From Roseovarius aestuarii (GTDB lineage Bacteria > Pseudomonadota > Alphaproteobacteria > Rhodobacterales > Rhodobacteraceae), in the NCBI RefSeq assembly GCF_019966515.1, contig NZ_JAIMIB010000011.1, positions 1 to 64,000 of the forward strand: DNA of 64,000 bases. Direction: 5' to 3'. The notes under the pieces are model-generated. The model saw only the letters and a program-made list of their open reading frames with translations, did no database searches and was not told the origin of the DNA. The position numbers were made by a program, and so were the translations under genes. This document shows positions 49,139 to 58,259 of the stretch, piece by piece (the first letter of the stretch is position 1; each line of letters opens with the position of its first letter).

Positions 49139-50443
49139 ATGTCAAACATCCAGCCTCTGCATCGTATCAAAGCGGAAAGTGAGACCGACCCCTTTCTGCA
49201 CGAGTCCGAAGTCCGGAGTTATTGCCGTTCTTTCGATGCGACCTTTTCGACGGCAAAGGGCAGCAGGCTGACCTGCGCGAACGGGCGAAGCTATATCGAC
49301 TTTCTCGCCGGATGCTCGGCGCTGAACTACGGGCATAACGACCCCGACATGGTTGCAGCACTTCTGGAGTATCTCGAAACCGGCGGGGTCGCGATGGGTC
49401 TTGATCTGCATACCCAAGCAAAGGCGCAGTTTATCGACACGTTCGTACGCCTGATCCTCGAACCGCGATCTCTGGCCTACCGGCTGCAGTTTCCCGGCCC
49501 CACCGGCACCAACGCGGTCGAGGCGGCGATGAAGCTGGCGCGCAAGGTGACTGGCCGCTTGCAGATAATTGCCTTTACCAACGGGTTTCACGGGTGCAGC
49601 ACCGGCGCGCTGGCAGCCACCGCAAATCGCCATCACCGGATGGGCGCGGCGGTTCAGCTACATGGTGTGACCCGCGCCTATTTCGACGGGTATCTGGGCC
49701 CCGACGTCGATACCGCGGACCAGCTTGACAAGGCGCTTTCCGACCCGTCGAGCGGTTTTGACCTGCCCGCCGCGATCCTTGTCGAGACGGTACAGGGCGA
49801 GGGCGGGCTGAATGTGGCATCCGGCGGGTGGATGCAGAAGATCGCAGCGATCGCCAGAAAACACGGTGCCTTGCTGATCGTCGATGACATTCAGGCCGGT
49901 TGTGGCCGCACGGGCAGTTTCTTCAGCTTCGAGCCACATGAGATTGCGCCCGATATCGTCGTGCTTTCAAAGTCATTGTCCGGTTTTGGCCTGCCGATGT
50001 CGCTGGTGCTGATCCATCCCGATATCGACCAATGGGCACCGGGCGAGCATAACGGCACCTTCAGGGGCAACAGCCTGGCCTTCATCACCGCGGCGATCGC
50101 TTTGGGCAAGTTCTGGTCGGATGACGGCCTGATGCGGGACGCACGGCGGCGCGGCAAGATGATCCGTGCCGCGCTGGAGGACATGGCCAGACTGATCCCT
50201 GCCGCACGGGTCAAGGGGCGCGGCATGATGCTGGGCCTTGATGTCGGTAATGGCCGCGTCGCAGGCGCGATATCGCGACGGTGTTTTGCAACCGGTCTGA
50301 TCATCGAAACCTCGGGTGCGCGGGGCGAAGTGGTGAAGGTTCTCGCACCGCTGACCACGCCGGATGAGGTGCTGGGCGACGGTCTTGGCATCCTGCGCGC
50401 CGCCGTGGAACAGCAGGCAGCCCGCACGCCGCGCGCGTCATGA
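49139..50443 (+). CDS. Diaminobutyrate-2-oxoglutarate aminotransferase (EctB-like)
   Basis: 434-residue class III aminotransferase. It resembles EctB very closely: FPGPTGTNAVEAAMKLAR, I-L-V-E-T-V-Q-G-E-G-G-L-N-V, VDDIQAGCGRTGSFFSFE and the PLP lysine in LSKSLSGFGLP (K278). The expected reaction is aspartate-4-semialdehyde plus glutamate to L-2,4-diaminobutyrate. ectA and ectC are absent, and the stop overlaps the synthetase start (ATGA), so it supplies diaminobutyrate to that enzyme rather than to ectoine. GGGGAGAA before the ATG fixes the start. Confidence 0.92.
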   Translation: MSNIQPLHRIKAESETDPFLHESEVRSYCRSFDATFSTAKGSRLTCANGRSYIDFLAGCSALNYGHNDPDMVAALLEYLETGGVAMGLDLHTQAKAQFIDTFVRLILEPRSLAYRLQFPGPTGTNAVEAAMKLARKVTGRLQIIAFTNGFHGCSTGALAATANRHHRMGAAVQLHGVTRAYFDGYLGPDVDTADQLDKALSDPSSGFDLPAAILVETVQGEGGLNVASGGWMQKIAAIARKHGALLIVDDIQAGCGRTGSFFSFEPHEIAPDIVVLSKSLSGFGLPMSLVLIHPDIDQWAPGEHNGTFRGNSLAFITAAIALGKFWSDDGLMRDARRRGKMIRAALEDMARLIPAARVKGRGMMLGLDVGNGRVAGAISRRCFATGLIIETSGARGEVVKVLAPLTTPDEVLGDGLGILRAAVEQQAARTPRAS

Positions 50444-53400
50444 GCGACACGCTTGTTCAACTGCCCGGACTGCCGTCGCGCGCGCACCCACCGGCGGATT
50501 TCAACCCGTCCTGGCATCTGCGTCAGTTTCCGGTCAGTAAAACCTGCGATGGGCCTGCGCACGCCTGGGTTCTGACAAGCGCAGAGGGCGGGCCGGCAAC
50601 AGGCAACCTGCCCTCGCGGTTTCACGAGTTGTTCGAGCGGCGGTGCCGCCGGTTTGCCGGGACGGCCAGCCAGCAGATTGCAATCGACCACGGCGGGCAG
50701 ACCTGCACATATGCCGACCTGCTGGCGCGCGCCAACCGGCTGGCGCGCTTTTTGGGTGCGCGGGGTGTCAGGGCCGGAAGCAAGGTCGCGCTTCTGCTTG
50801 ACCGGTCGGTCGATCTTTATGCCCTGATCCTTGCGCTGTCGAAACTGGATGCCGCTTATGTGCCGCTGGATGCGTCCTTTCCGCCGGACCGGACCGGCTT
50901 TGTCGTCAGGGACAGCGGTGCCGATGCCATCATTACCCTGCGCGGTCTCGCGGGGCAGGTCGGCGCCATGCCGGTGCCGGTCGTTGCCCTTGACGACCAC
51001 GCCGAGGAGATCGGGGGATTGCCCTCTGGCCCGGTCATCCCGGCCACCGCCGGTTTCGACCCCGACCCGCTTGCCTATATCGTCTACACGTCCGGGTCCA
51101 CAGGGGTGCCCAAGGGCGTTCCGATCCGCCAGTCCAGCCTGTGCAATTTCCTGACGATCGCCGGGAAGCTTTATGGGTTTCGCCCGGCGGACCGGGTGTA
51201 TCAGCAGCTGACCGTCGCCTTCGATTTCTCGGTCGAGGAAATCTGGCTGCCACTCATCGCCGGGGCGACGCTGGTGCCCGCACCTGCGCGCACGAAGCTG
51301 GCGGGCGATGATCTGCATGAGTTTCTCATGGCGAACCGGATCACCGCGCTATGCTGCGTGCCGACATTGCTTGCGACACTGGAACCCGATCTGCCGCTGT
51401 TGCGGCTATTGCTGGTTTCCGGCGAAACCTGCCCTGCCGATGTGATCGACCCGTGGTTCAGGCCGGGGCGGCGTATTCTCAACCTCTACGGGCCGACCGA
51501 AACCACCGTCACGGCAACCTGGTGCGTGCTTGAACCGGGGCGGGGGATTACCATTGGCGGGCCACTGCCGAGTTACTCGGTCGTGATCCTTGATCCTGAC
51601 ACCGGGCATCCGGTGGGGCGCGGCAGCGCGGGTGAAATCTGTATCGGTGGCATTGGTGTAAGCGACGGCTACCTGAACCGGCCCGAACGGACGCAGCAGG
51701 CCTTCATTCCGGATTTTCTCGGGCTGCCGCATAATTCCGGCGCGCGGATCTATCGTACCGGTGATCTGGGACGCCTTACCGACACGAACGAGGTCGAGTA
51801 CCTTGGACGGATCGACACCCAGGTGAAACTGCGCGGCTACCGGATCGAGCTGGGCGAGATCGAAGCGGTTGCGCGCGGCGTTGACGGCGTTGGTCAGGCG
51901 GTTGCCGACCTCAGAGACCTCGAAGGCAGCGGGGCGGCGCTTGTCGCCTACGTGACACCTGAGCGTTTCGGCGACAGCGTGGATGTCGCGCAGCTTGATA
52001 TGGTGATGCGGGCCTCGCTGCCAAGCTACATGACGCCGGATTTCTACGAGCAGATCGACACGCTGCCAATGCTTGCCAGCGGCAAGGTGGACCGAAAGGC
52101 GCTGCCGGCGCCGACAACGGTGCGGCGCGGGGCAACCACCGCGAACATGGTCGAGCCGCGGACCGTGTTCGAGGCGGAACTGGCGCAATTGCTCGCCGAT
52201 GTGCTGATGATCCCGCAGGTCTCGGTCGAGGCGGATTTTTTCGATGATTTCGGCGCCGATTCACTGAAACTGGCGGCCTATGTCACCGCGATCCGAAAAA
52301 AGCTCGGCATTCGCCGCGTTTCGATGCGCAAGCTCTATGAGCATACGTCGATTGCGGCCCTCGCGGCGTTGCTGGAGGACGAAGCGCAGAAGGCCGGAAT
52401 CGACACGGGGGCCGCTACCCGGGTCGCCGGGGACACCGCCGCGCCTGAACAGGGCGCGATGCGCCGGTCCGACCAGCACAAGGACGCGCCCTATGTCGCG
52501 ACCGGTTTTGCATGCGTGGCGACCGGCGTGGCGCAGGTGCTGGTCTATGCCGCCGCCGTGTTCGCAGTGGTGTTTGGGGGGGTGCTTGGATACGGTTGGG
52601 CGCAGGGCGCGGATGGACTGACAGCGCTTTATCTGCGCGCAGCCATCACAACGTGTCTGGTGTTTTTCGGCACCGCCGCCGGGCTGATCGCGACCAAGTG
52701 GGCTGTCATTGGTCGTTTCACCACCCGGCCGATACCGCTTTGGAGCCTGGGCTATCTGCGCTTCTGGATCGCGCGGCAGGCAATCCAGGCCAACCCGCTC
52801 AACCTGTTCGCGGGAACGCCGCTTTACGCGTCATACCTACGCCTGCTCGGCGTGAAGGTGGGGCGCGATACGGTGATCCTGTCGCCGCCGCCGGTCTGCA
52901 CTGATCTTGTCAGCATCGGCGCACGTAGCACCCTGCGGCAGGATGTGGTTTTTCCCGGCTATACGGTCCGCGACGGCTATGTGTATCCGGGGATGATCGA
53001 CATCGGGCAAGATGTGCTGATCTGCGATGCGGTGGTGCTTGATATCGACAGCGGGATCGGGGATGGCAGCCAGATCGGCACCACCTCTTGCCTGCTCGAA
53101 GGCCAGAAAGTGCCCGCGGTAAAAACCTATCAGGGATCACCGGCAGAACAGGCGACCAGCAGCTTCGACCGGGTGGAACCGCACCCGCCTTCCGCACGAC
53201 GCAAAGCGGTTTTTTCTGTCGTGCACCTGATGAGCCTGAGCCTGATTACCCTGCCGGTCGCGGCCATATGTGCGGTCATCGCCGTCGACATCGGCATTTC
53301 GTTCGATTTTCCTTTCTACGCAATCCCGGGCGGTCGGCTGATAAACCTCGCGATCAGCGCTGCGGCCCTCTATTTCGGCGGGGTGCTGCTGGCGATGCTT

Positions 53401-54681
53401 GTCGTTCTGGCGGTGCCGCGCATCCTGAACCTGTTTGTCATACCCGAGGTGTCGCACCCGATCTACGGCATGCAATACGAGCTGGTTCGCACCATCGAGC
53501 GGCTCAGCAACAACCGCTTGCTCAACACGATCTTCGGCGACAGTTCGATGATCGTCTACTGGCTTTCGGCGGTCGGTTACGATCTGTCGCGCACCACACA
53601 GACCGGCTCGAATTTCGGCGTCGATCAGCGCCACCATTCACCTTTCCTGTGCCGTTTCGACCGCAACACTCTTATCTCCGACGGGTTGCGGATGCTGAAC
53701 AAGGAGACCTCGGCCACCGCGTTCAGGTTGCGGCAGGTGTCGATGCCGCCCGACACCTATGTCGGCAATGACGTTCATTATCCGGCAGATGCCAGGCTGG
53801 GAGAAAACTGCCTTATCGCCACGAAAGCGGCGCTGCCTATTGACGGTGTGGAACGCAGGAATGTGGGCCTCCTCGGGTCACCATCTTTCGAAATTCCCCG
53901 CTCTGTCGCGCGTGACCAGCGGTTTGACCACTATAAGAGACCGGGCATTCTGGAACAGCGTCTGCGGCTGAAATTGCGTTCCAACCTGATCACGCTGGGT
54001 CTTTACATGTTGCGATCATGGGCGCTGACCTTCGTGGCTCTGTTGCTGGCGGTGGGTTCACTGAGCATGCTCGGTAGCGCGTCAGCCGGCGCAGTGCAGA
54101 CCAGCCTCGCATTGACCTTCTCAAGCCTCGCATTCGTGCTGGTCGCGGCGCTCATTTCGATCTTCTGCGAGCGGGCCGCCAGCGGGTTCCGGCCCCTCGA
54201 GTCGCGCTACTGCTCGCTCTATGACCCTGATTTCTGGGACCACGAAAGATACTGGAAACTAAGCTACAACGCCTTCCTGACAGTGTTCAACGGCACCCCG
54301 ATGAAACCGTTCTTTCTGCGATTGCAGGGCGCGCGTGTCGGCAAGCATGTCTTTGACGACGGCGCCGGGCTGACCGAACCCAGCATGACCGAGATCGGGG
54401 ATAACTGCATGCTGAACTTCGGTTCCAGCCTGCAATGCCACTCGCTCGAAGACGGCACGTTCAAATCCGACCGTATCATCCTTGGTGCGCGCTGTACCGT
54501 TGGGGTCGGTGGCTTCATCCATTACGGCTGCACGTTGCAGGACGATGCCACCCTGGATGCCGATGCGTTCTTGATGAAAGGATCATTGGTGGAGGCCGGC
54601 ACCCGCTGGTCTGGCAATCCGGCGCGCGAAACGGCGACGAAAGAGGACGCGAAAACAACAACAGGAGAGAAACGATGGTGA
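50440..54681 (+). CDS. Pls/PosA-type membrane NRPS (poly-amino-acid synthetase)
   Basis: 1413 residues. An adenylation domain (about 60-560) has YIVYTSGSTGVPKGV (213-227), NLYGPTETT, YRTGDLGR and a GKVDRKAL lysine. A carrier domain follows (~575-655; phosphopantetheine Ser608 in D-D-F-G-A-D-S-L). Then six membrane segments (~686-720, 728-757, 925-953, 966-1000, 1185-1212, 1220-1246) separate three soluble parts; at least the first (~800-890) and last (~1293-1400) have left-handed beta-helix hexapeptides. This order matches epsilon-poly-L-lysine synthetase. No condensation or thioesterase domain is present. Product inferred: a diaminobutyrate homopolymer or oligomer assembled at the inner membrane. 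Confidence 0.92.
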   Translation: MSDTLVQLPGLPSRAHPPADFNPSWHLRQFPVSKTCDGPAHAWVLTSAEGGPATGNLPSRFHELFERRCRRFAGTASQQIAIDHGGQTCTYADLLARANRLARFLGARGVRAGSKVALLLDRSVDLYALILALSKLDAAYVPLDASFPPDRTGFVVRDSGADAIITLRGLAGQVGAMPVPVVALDDHAEEIGGLPSGPVIPATAGFDPDPLAYIVYTSGSTGVPKGVPIRQSSLCNFLTIAGKLYGFRPADRVYQQLTVAFDFSVEEIWLPLIAGATLVPAPARTKLAGDDLHEFLMANRITALCCVPTLLATLEPDLPLLRLLLVSGETCPADVIDPWFRPGRRILNLYGPTETTVTATWCVLEPGRGITIGGPLPSYSVVILDPDTGHPVGRGSAGEICIGGIGVSDGYLNRPERTQQAFIPDFLGLPHNSGARIYRTGDLGRLTDTNEVEYLGRIDTQVKLRGYRIELGEIEAVARGVDGVGQAVADLRDLEGSGAALVAYVTPERFGDSVDVAQLDMVMRASLPSYMTPDFYEQIDTLPMLASGKVDRKALPAPTTVRRGATTANMVEPRTVFEAELAQLLADVLMIPQVSVEADFFDDFGADSLKLAAYVTAIRKKLGIRRVSMRKLYEHTSIAALAALLEDEAQKAGIDTGAATRVAGDTAAPEQGAMRRSDQHKDAPYVATGFACVATGVAQVLVYAAAVFAVVFGGVLGYGWAQGADGLTALYLRAAITTCLVFFGTAAGLIATKWAVIGRFTTRPIPLWSLGYLRFWIARQAIQANPLNLFAGTPLYASYLRLLGVKVGRDTVILSPPPVCTDLVSIGARSTLRQDVVFPGYTVRDGYVYPGMIDIGQDVLICDAVVLDIDSGIGDGSQIGTTSCLLEGQKVPAVKTYQGSPAEQATSSFDRVEPHPPSARRKAVFSVVHLMSLSLITLPVAAICAVIAVDIGISFDFPFYAIPGGRLINLAISAAALYFGGVLLAMLVVLAVPRILNLFVIPEVSHPIYGMQYELVRTIERLSNNRLLNTIFGDSSMIVYWLSAVGYDLSRTTQTGSNFGVDQRHHSPFLCRFDRNTLISDGLRMLNKETSATAFRLRQVSMPPDTYVGNDVHYPADARLGENCLIATKAALPIDGVERRNVGLLGSPSFEIPRSVARDQRFDHYKRPGILEQRLRLKLRSNLITLGLYMLRSWALTFVALLLAVGSLSMLGSASAGAVQTSLALTFSSLAFVLVAALISIFCERAASGFRPLESRYCSLYDPDFWDHERYWKLSYNAFLTVFNGTPMKPFFLRLQGARVGKHVFDDGAGLTEPSMTEIGDNCMLNFGSSLQCHSLEDGTFKSDRIILGARCTVGVGGFIHYGCTLQDDATLDADAFLMKGSLVEAGTRWSGNPARETATKEDAKTTTGEKRW

Positions 54682-55586
54682 ACCCGATCGAAAGCATCGC
54701 GATGCCCTCATCAGAGGAATTCGTCGCGGACTATATCGCCAGGAATCGCCCGGTCGTCGTGCGTGGGCTGGACTATGACGCCGCGCAATGGGAACCTGCG
54801 GCGCTGGTCGAACGGATCGGCGACCTGACATCTCTGGTCTACGGATCTCTTTTCGAACTCGACGATATCCAGACGCTCGAAGACTATATCGAGACATGGT
54901 TCGGCCTTGAGGGAGAGATGGAACCCGATGTCCCTTACGTCCGCTGGTACAACAAGCTGCGCGATGTCGAATTCGCCTGGGGGGACGAGGCGTTTGCCCG
55001 CATCGCCGCGACCTGGAGAATGCCGGGATGCCTGCCGACATCCGACCTGATCGTACCGGTCAGCAGGACGGGCGCGGGCGCCAACCCGGTCTCCGACGCT
55101 TTCCCCTATCGCGGATTGCTGGTGGCCGCGCGTGGCGCACGCACCCGGATGCACCGCGACCCGTTCTGCTCGGATGCGGTGGTCTGCCAGTTTCATGGCA
55201 CGAAGGAAGCGGCTCTCTACCACCCAGACCGCGCAGGAGAACTCAGCAAAGAGCGCGACGGTTCGTCTTTCGGCGGTTTTGTTGATGTGCGCGATGCATC
55301 GCTCGAAAAACTGTCAATCGAGCCGGATTTTCACGGCTTCGTCAGGCCCGGAGAGATGATCTATATTCCGCATGGATGGCTGCATGACGTTCTTGCGGTC
55401 GAGGATTCGGTTTCCGTCACCTGGAACTTCGTTCATGCCCGTGGCGCCGCGGAATTCACCGACTATCTCACCAGCGGATGCGAGGGCGACTCGGAATTCG
55501 AAATTCTGCAGTATTTCCACCGTTCCACTGGCGAGCAGGCGCTGAGCGCCCGCCAGATCGCTGATTATCACTTTAGCCAAGTGTGA
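54675..55586 (+). CDS. JmjC/cupin-type 2-oxoglutarate Fe(II) oxygenase
   Basis: 303 residues of the cupin_8/JmjC fold. The iron triad is H160-x-D162 (R-M-H-R-D-P-F) and H237 (P-H-G-W-L-H-D-V), with K177 in H-G-T-K-E-A-A-L-Y placed to bind 2-oxoglutarate. It overlaps the synthetase by 7 bases with AGGAGA upstream, so coexpression is certain in outline. Likely hydroxylates the diaminobutyrate monomer, the carrier-bound residue or the finished polymer; which one is unknown. FIH-like protein hydroxylation is a less likely alternative. Confidence 0.88.
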   Translation: MVNPIESIAMPSSEEFVADYIARNRPVVVRGLDYDAAQWEPAALVERIGDLTSLVYGSLFELDDIQTLEDYIETWFGLEGEMEPDVPYVRWYNKLRDVEFAWGDEAFARIAATWRMPGCLPTSDLIVPVSRTGAGANPVSDAFPYRGLLVAARGARTRMHRDPFCSDAVVCQFHGTKEAALYHPDRAGELSKERDGSSFGGFVDVRDASLEKLSIEPDFHGFVRPGEMIYIPHGWLHDVLAVEDSVSVTWNFVHARGAAEFTDYLTSGCEGDSEFEILQYFHRSTGEQALSARQIADYHFSQV

Positions 55587-55631
55587 ATCATGTAGGCGTC
55601 CCAGTCGCCCCGCGGCCCACCTCCCGGGTCT

Positions 55632-56324
55632 TTAGTCCGTGGTTTTGAGTACCACGGCTGCGGTCACAACGAAGTCGCGGAGCCAGCGATAGGAAACGAC
55701 GATGCGATAGAGTTCCAAGGCGGCGATGTGGTGTTTAAGCTGGAGGGTACCGGTCTCAACGATCTCGGTGTCAAACGCGATTTCAACATCCGGAAAGTCG
55801 ACAAACCCGCGCGTCAGCGGAAACTGCGCCTTGAAGAAGGCCTCTTTCGCGCTGAAGGCGCAAGTCGCCCACAGGGTTCGGTCAGCGGCGTTGACGCGAG
55901 CCAGAAACAAACGCTCTTTCTTGGTGAACACGGTTTCGTATACATCGTCCTCTACGCTTCCCAGTCTTTCCGCATCAATGCCGACGCCAAGCGACGCCAT
56001 CGCGGGCACCTCGCAGGCAAGGGCAATGACAAGCCCGTCCGTATGGGTGATCGACCCGGCGATCCCATCAGGCCATATCGGCTCCCGATGGGGGCCTCGC
56101 CCGATGGTGTGATCGGGACAACCCAGCGTCTCAAGGCAGCGGCCTGCCATCTTTCTACCCGCGTCAAATTCAGCCTTGCGGCGGGTTTTGTAGTCTTTTT
56201 CCTGACGACCGGGTGGCTCGGGAAAACCGGTAGGACCCTCATCCAAATGAACGGCGATCTTTCCGGTGCATCCACTCCTAACGAACATTTTCTCAAGCGC
56301 GAAGGCTGTCGAACCGCTGCACAT
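55632..56324 (-). CDS. Sfp/EntD-type 4'-phosphopantetheinyl transferase
   Basis: 230 residues. Both signature motifs are present: V-G-I-D-A-E (114-119) and F-S-A-K-E-A-F-F-K (157-165), with G-S-I-T-H-T-D as the CoA-binding strand. It converts apo- to holo-carrier proteins, here presumably Ser608 of the adjacent synthetase. AGGAGG eight bases before the ATG at 56324 supports that start. It is convergent with the oxygenase gene, 45 bases apart. The cell also has AcpS (62948) for fatty-acid ACP, so this second enzyme is best explained by the synthetase. Confidence 0.93.
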   Translation of the reverse strand: MCSGSTAFALEKMFVRSGCTGKIAVHLDEGPTGFPEPPGRQEKDYKTRRKAEFDAGRKMAGRCLETLGCPDHTIGRGPHREPIWPDGIAGSITHTDGLVIALACEVPAMASLGVGIDAERLGSVEDDVYETVFTKKERLFLARVNAADRTLWATCAFSAKEAFFKAQFPLTRGFVDFPDVEIAFDTEIVETGTLQLKHHIAALELYRIVVSYRWLRDFVVTAAVVLKTTD

Positions 56325-56483
56325 CTCGAAGGCCTCCTAGCTTGCAATGCGGGTCGTCATAATAGCAGTTTCCATAGCAGTGCGCGGGCGATGAATGTCG
56401 ACTTGACGGTGCGACCCGCCATTAAATCTCTTACTAAAAATAATTACTTTGCCCACAAAGCGTCCCTTTGCGAGAGATGTACG

Positions 56484-56513
56484 CTCACAAAAAACGAGGC
56501 CGAAGCCCCGTTT
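56484..56513 (-). terminator. Rho-independent terminator of the NYN gene
   Basis: On the minus strand AAACGGGGC - TTCG - GCCTCGTTT (UUCG tetraloop, one G-U pair) is followed by a T run, 8 bases after the NYN stop. It separates that gene from the phosphopantetheinyl transferase downstream. Confidence 0.9.
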
Positions 56514-56521
56514 CAGTCGTA

Positions 56522-57094
56522 TCATTTTCCGGCTGCGAAAGCCTCTTCCCGGTCTGGAGAGGGTTCGCGTGGTGGGCGGCCGATGACATCGCGCAAATCC
56601 TCGAGCTCGATGAAATTGTCCGCCTGACGTCGCAGGTCATCCGAGATCATTGGCGGCTGGCTGCGGATAGTCGAAACCACCGAGACCCGAACACCCTGGC
56701 GCTGCAGGCTTTCCACCAATGGGCGGAAATCTCCGTCGCCCGAGAAGAGCACGATATGATCGATGCGCGGCGCAAGTTCCATCGCGTCCACGGCCAGTTC
56801 GATATCCATGTTGCCCTTGACCTTACGTCGACCCTGGCTGTCGGTATATTCCTTGGCTGGCTTGGTCACCATTGAGAATCCGTTATAGTTCAGCCAGTCC
56901 ACCAAGGGGCGGATCGGTGAATATTCGTCATTCTCCAGGAGCGCTGTGTAATAGAATGCGCGCAGCAATTTCCCGCGACGCATGAATTCCGCCCTGAGCA
57001 ATTTGTAATCGATGTCGAAACCTAGCGACTTGGCAGCTGCGTATAAATTCGAGCCATCGATGAACAGCGCCAGCCGTTCGTCCTTGTAAAACAT
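56522..57094 (-). CDS. NYN-domain (LabA/DUF88) protein
   Basis: 190 residues of the PIN-like NYN family. Acidic residues expected at the metal site are in L-F-I-D-G-S-N-L-Y, N-M-D-I-E-L-A-V-D and F-S-G-D-G-D-F. A Mg-dependent ribonuclease activity is predicted for such folds, but no substrate is known. A short charged C-terminal tail follows. It is monocistronic, with its own terminator, and divergent from folK. Confidence 0.92.
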   Translation of the reverse strand: MFYKDERLALFIDGSNLYAAAKSLGFDIDYKLLRAEFMRRGKLLRAFYYTALLENDEYSPIRPLVDWLNYNGFSMVTKPAKEYTDSQGRRKVKGNMDIELAVDAMELAPRIDHIVLFSGDGDFRPLVESLQRQGVRVSVVSTIRSQPPMISDDLRRQADNFIELEDLRDVIGRPPREPSPDREEAFAAGK

Positions 57095-57234
57095 CTCAAA
57101 TGTCCTTCCGAATTATCTTGCCCCAGTCATGGTGTTCTTTAGTGAGTGGTTGGGAACAACTGAGGTATTCCGTAAACTAATTGGTTCAGCCGAGAAAGCA
57201 AGTGTCCGCCCCCACGCAGAAGGATAGGTTTCCG

Positions 57235-57801
57235 ATGAAAAATCGTCACGATTTCATGATCGCACTTGGCAGCAACCTGCCCTCTCATGCGGGCGACCCG
57301 GTAGAAACATTACGTGCCGCACTTGTGGCTTTGGCGGATTCCGGTGCGTCTATCGAGATGGTCAGCGATTTTTACCACACCCCTTGTTTTCCGGCGGGCG
57401 CTGGTCCCGATTATGTTAACGCAGCCGCGCGGGTCGCATACTCGGGCGATCCCGAAGAATTTCTTGCCATGCTACACCGCGTTGAACAGCAATTCGGCAG
57501 GGAACGGCAGGAAAGATGGGGGCAGCGCACGCTCGACCTTGATCTGATCGCTGCCGGATCGTTGGTGTTGCCCGACCTGGAAACCTATATCCGATGGCGT
57601 GATCTACCGCCTGATCAGCAGATGGCAAAAACGCCTGATCGGTTGATCATGCCGCACCCGCGATTGCATGATCGCGGTTTTGTTCTGGTGCCGCTGCACG
57701 ATATTGCTCCAGATTGGCGGCATCCGGTGCTCAATCTAACCGTCTCACAGATGCTCGAGGCCCTGCGCGACGCAGATAAAGAACAGGTCATTCGCATTTG
57801 A
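57235..57801 (+). CDS. folK: 2-Amino-4-hydroxy-6-hydroxymethyldihydropteridine diphosphokinase
   Basis: 188-residue HPPK of folate synthesis; transfers pyrophosphate from ATP to 6-hydroxymethyl-dihydropterin. I-A-L-G-S-N-L at the N-terminus and E-R-W-G-Q-R-T-L-D-L-D-L-I are the signature motifs with the metal-binding Asp pair. A ~25-residue insertion (around E-T-Y-I-R-W-R-D) is longer than in E. coli. The start at 57235 follows AAGGATAGG; an upstream in-frame ATG at 57181 is unconserved. No folB or folP is adjacent. Confidence 0.95.
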   Translation: MKNRHDFMIALGSNLPSHAGDPVETLRAALVALADSGASIEMVSDFYHTPCFPAGAGPDYVNAAARVAYSGDPEEFLAMLHRVEQQFGRERQERWGQRTLDLDLIAAGSLVLPDLETYIRWRDLPPDQQMAKTPDRLIMPHPRLHDRGFVLVPLHDIAPDWRHPVLNLTVSQMLEALRDADKEQVIRI

Positions 57802-57872
57802 TTCTGTGCTTGTAAATCTGATGTGCAGGCCTTAAATACCGGACTTCTATTGATGCTTTTATCGGAGTTCCC

Positions 57873-58226
57873 ATGGCCCGCGTGACCACAGAAGACTGCG
57901 TTGACAAGGTCCCTAACAGGTTTGACCTCGTGATGCTTGCAGCGCATCGCGCCCGCGAAATCTCGGCCGGGGCGCCGATTACCGTGGATCGTGACAACGA
58001 CAAGAACCCTGTCGTCAGCCTGCGTGAGATTGCAGAAGAGACCCAATCGGCAGACGAACTTCGCGAGCGTCTGATCGAATCGAACCAGACCCAGATCGAA
58101 GTGGACGAGCCAGAAGAAGATTCGATGGCCCTGCTGATGGGCGGCGAGGCCGACAAGCCCGCCGATGATGACATGTCCGAAGAAAAGCTGCTTCGGGCGT
58201 TGATGGAAGCGCAGGGTCAGGGCTGA
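57873..58226 (+). CDS. rpoZ: RNA polymerase omega subunit
   Basis: 117 residues; [20 protein letters not shown] and the helix [10 protein letters not shown] are canonical for omega, which helps assemble and stabilise RNA polymerase and can contribute to ppGpp binding. The C-terminal half is an acidic, lineage-specific tail. It precedes rel by 33 bases, the common rpoZ-rel order. Confidence 0.97.
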   Translation: MARVTTEDCVDKVPNRFDLVMLAAHRAREISAGAPITVDRDNDKNPVVSLREIAEETQSADELRERLIESNQTQIEVDEPEEDSMALLMGGEADKPADDDMSEEKLLRALMEAQGQG

Positions 58227-58259
58227 ACCTGACCCCGAATTCCCGGGGATGCGCAGCGT

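Noticed and set aside
49139..50443. Ectoine biosynthesis gene ectB
   Set aside because: Sequence is EctB-like, but ectA and ectC are absent and the gene is overlapped by the synthetase; diaminobutyrate supply to that enzyme fits better.
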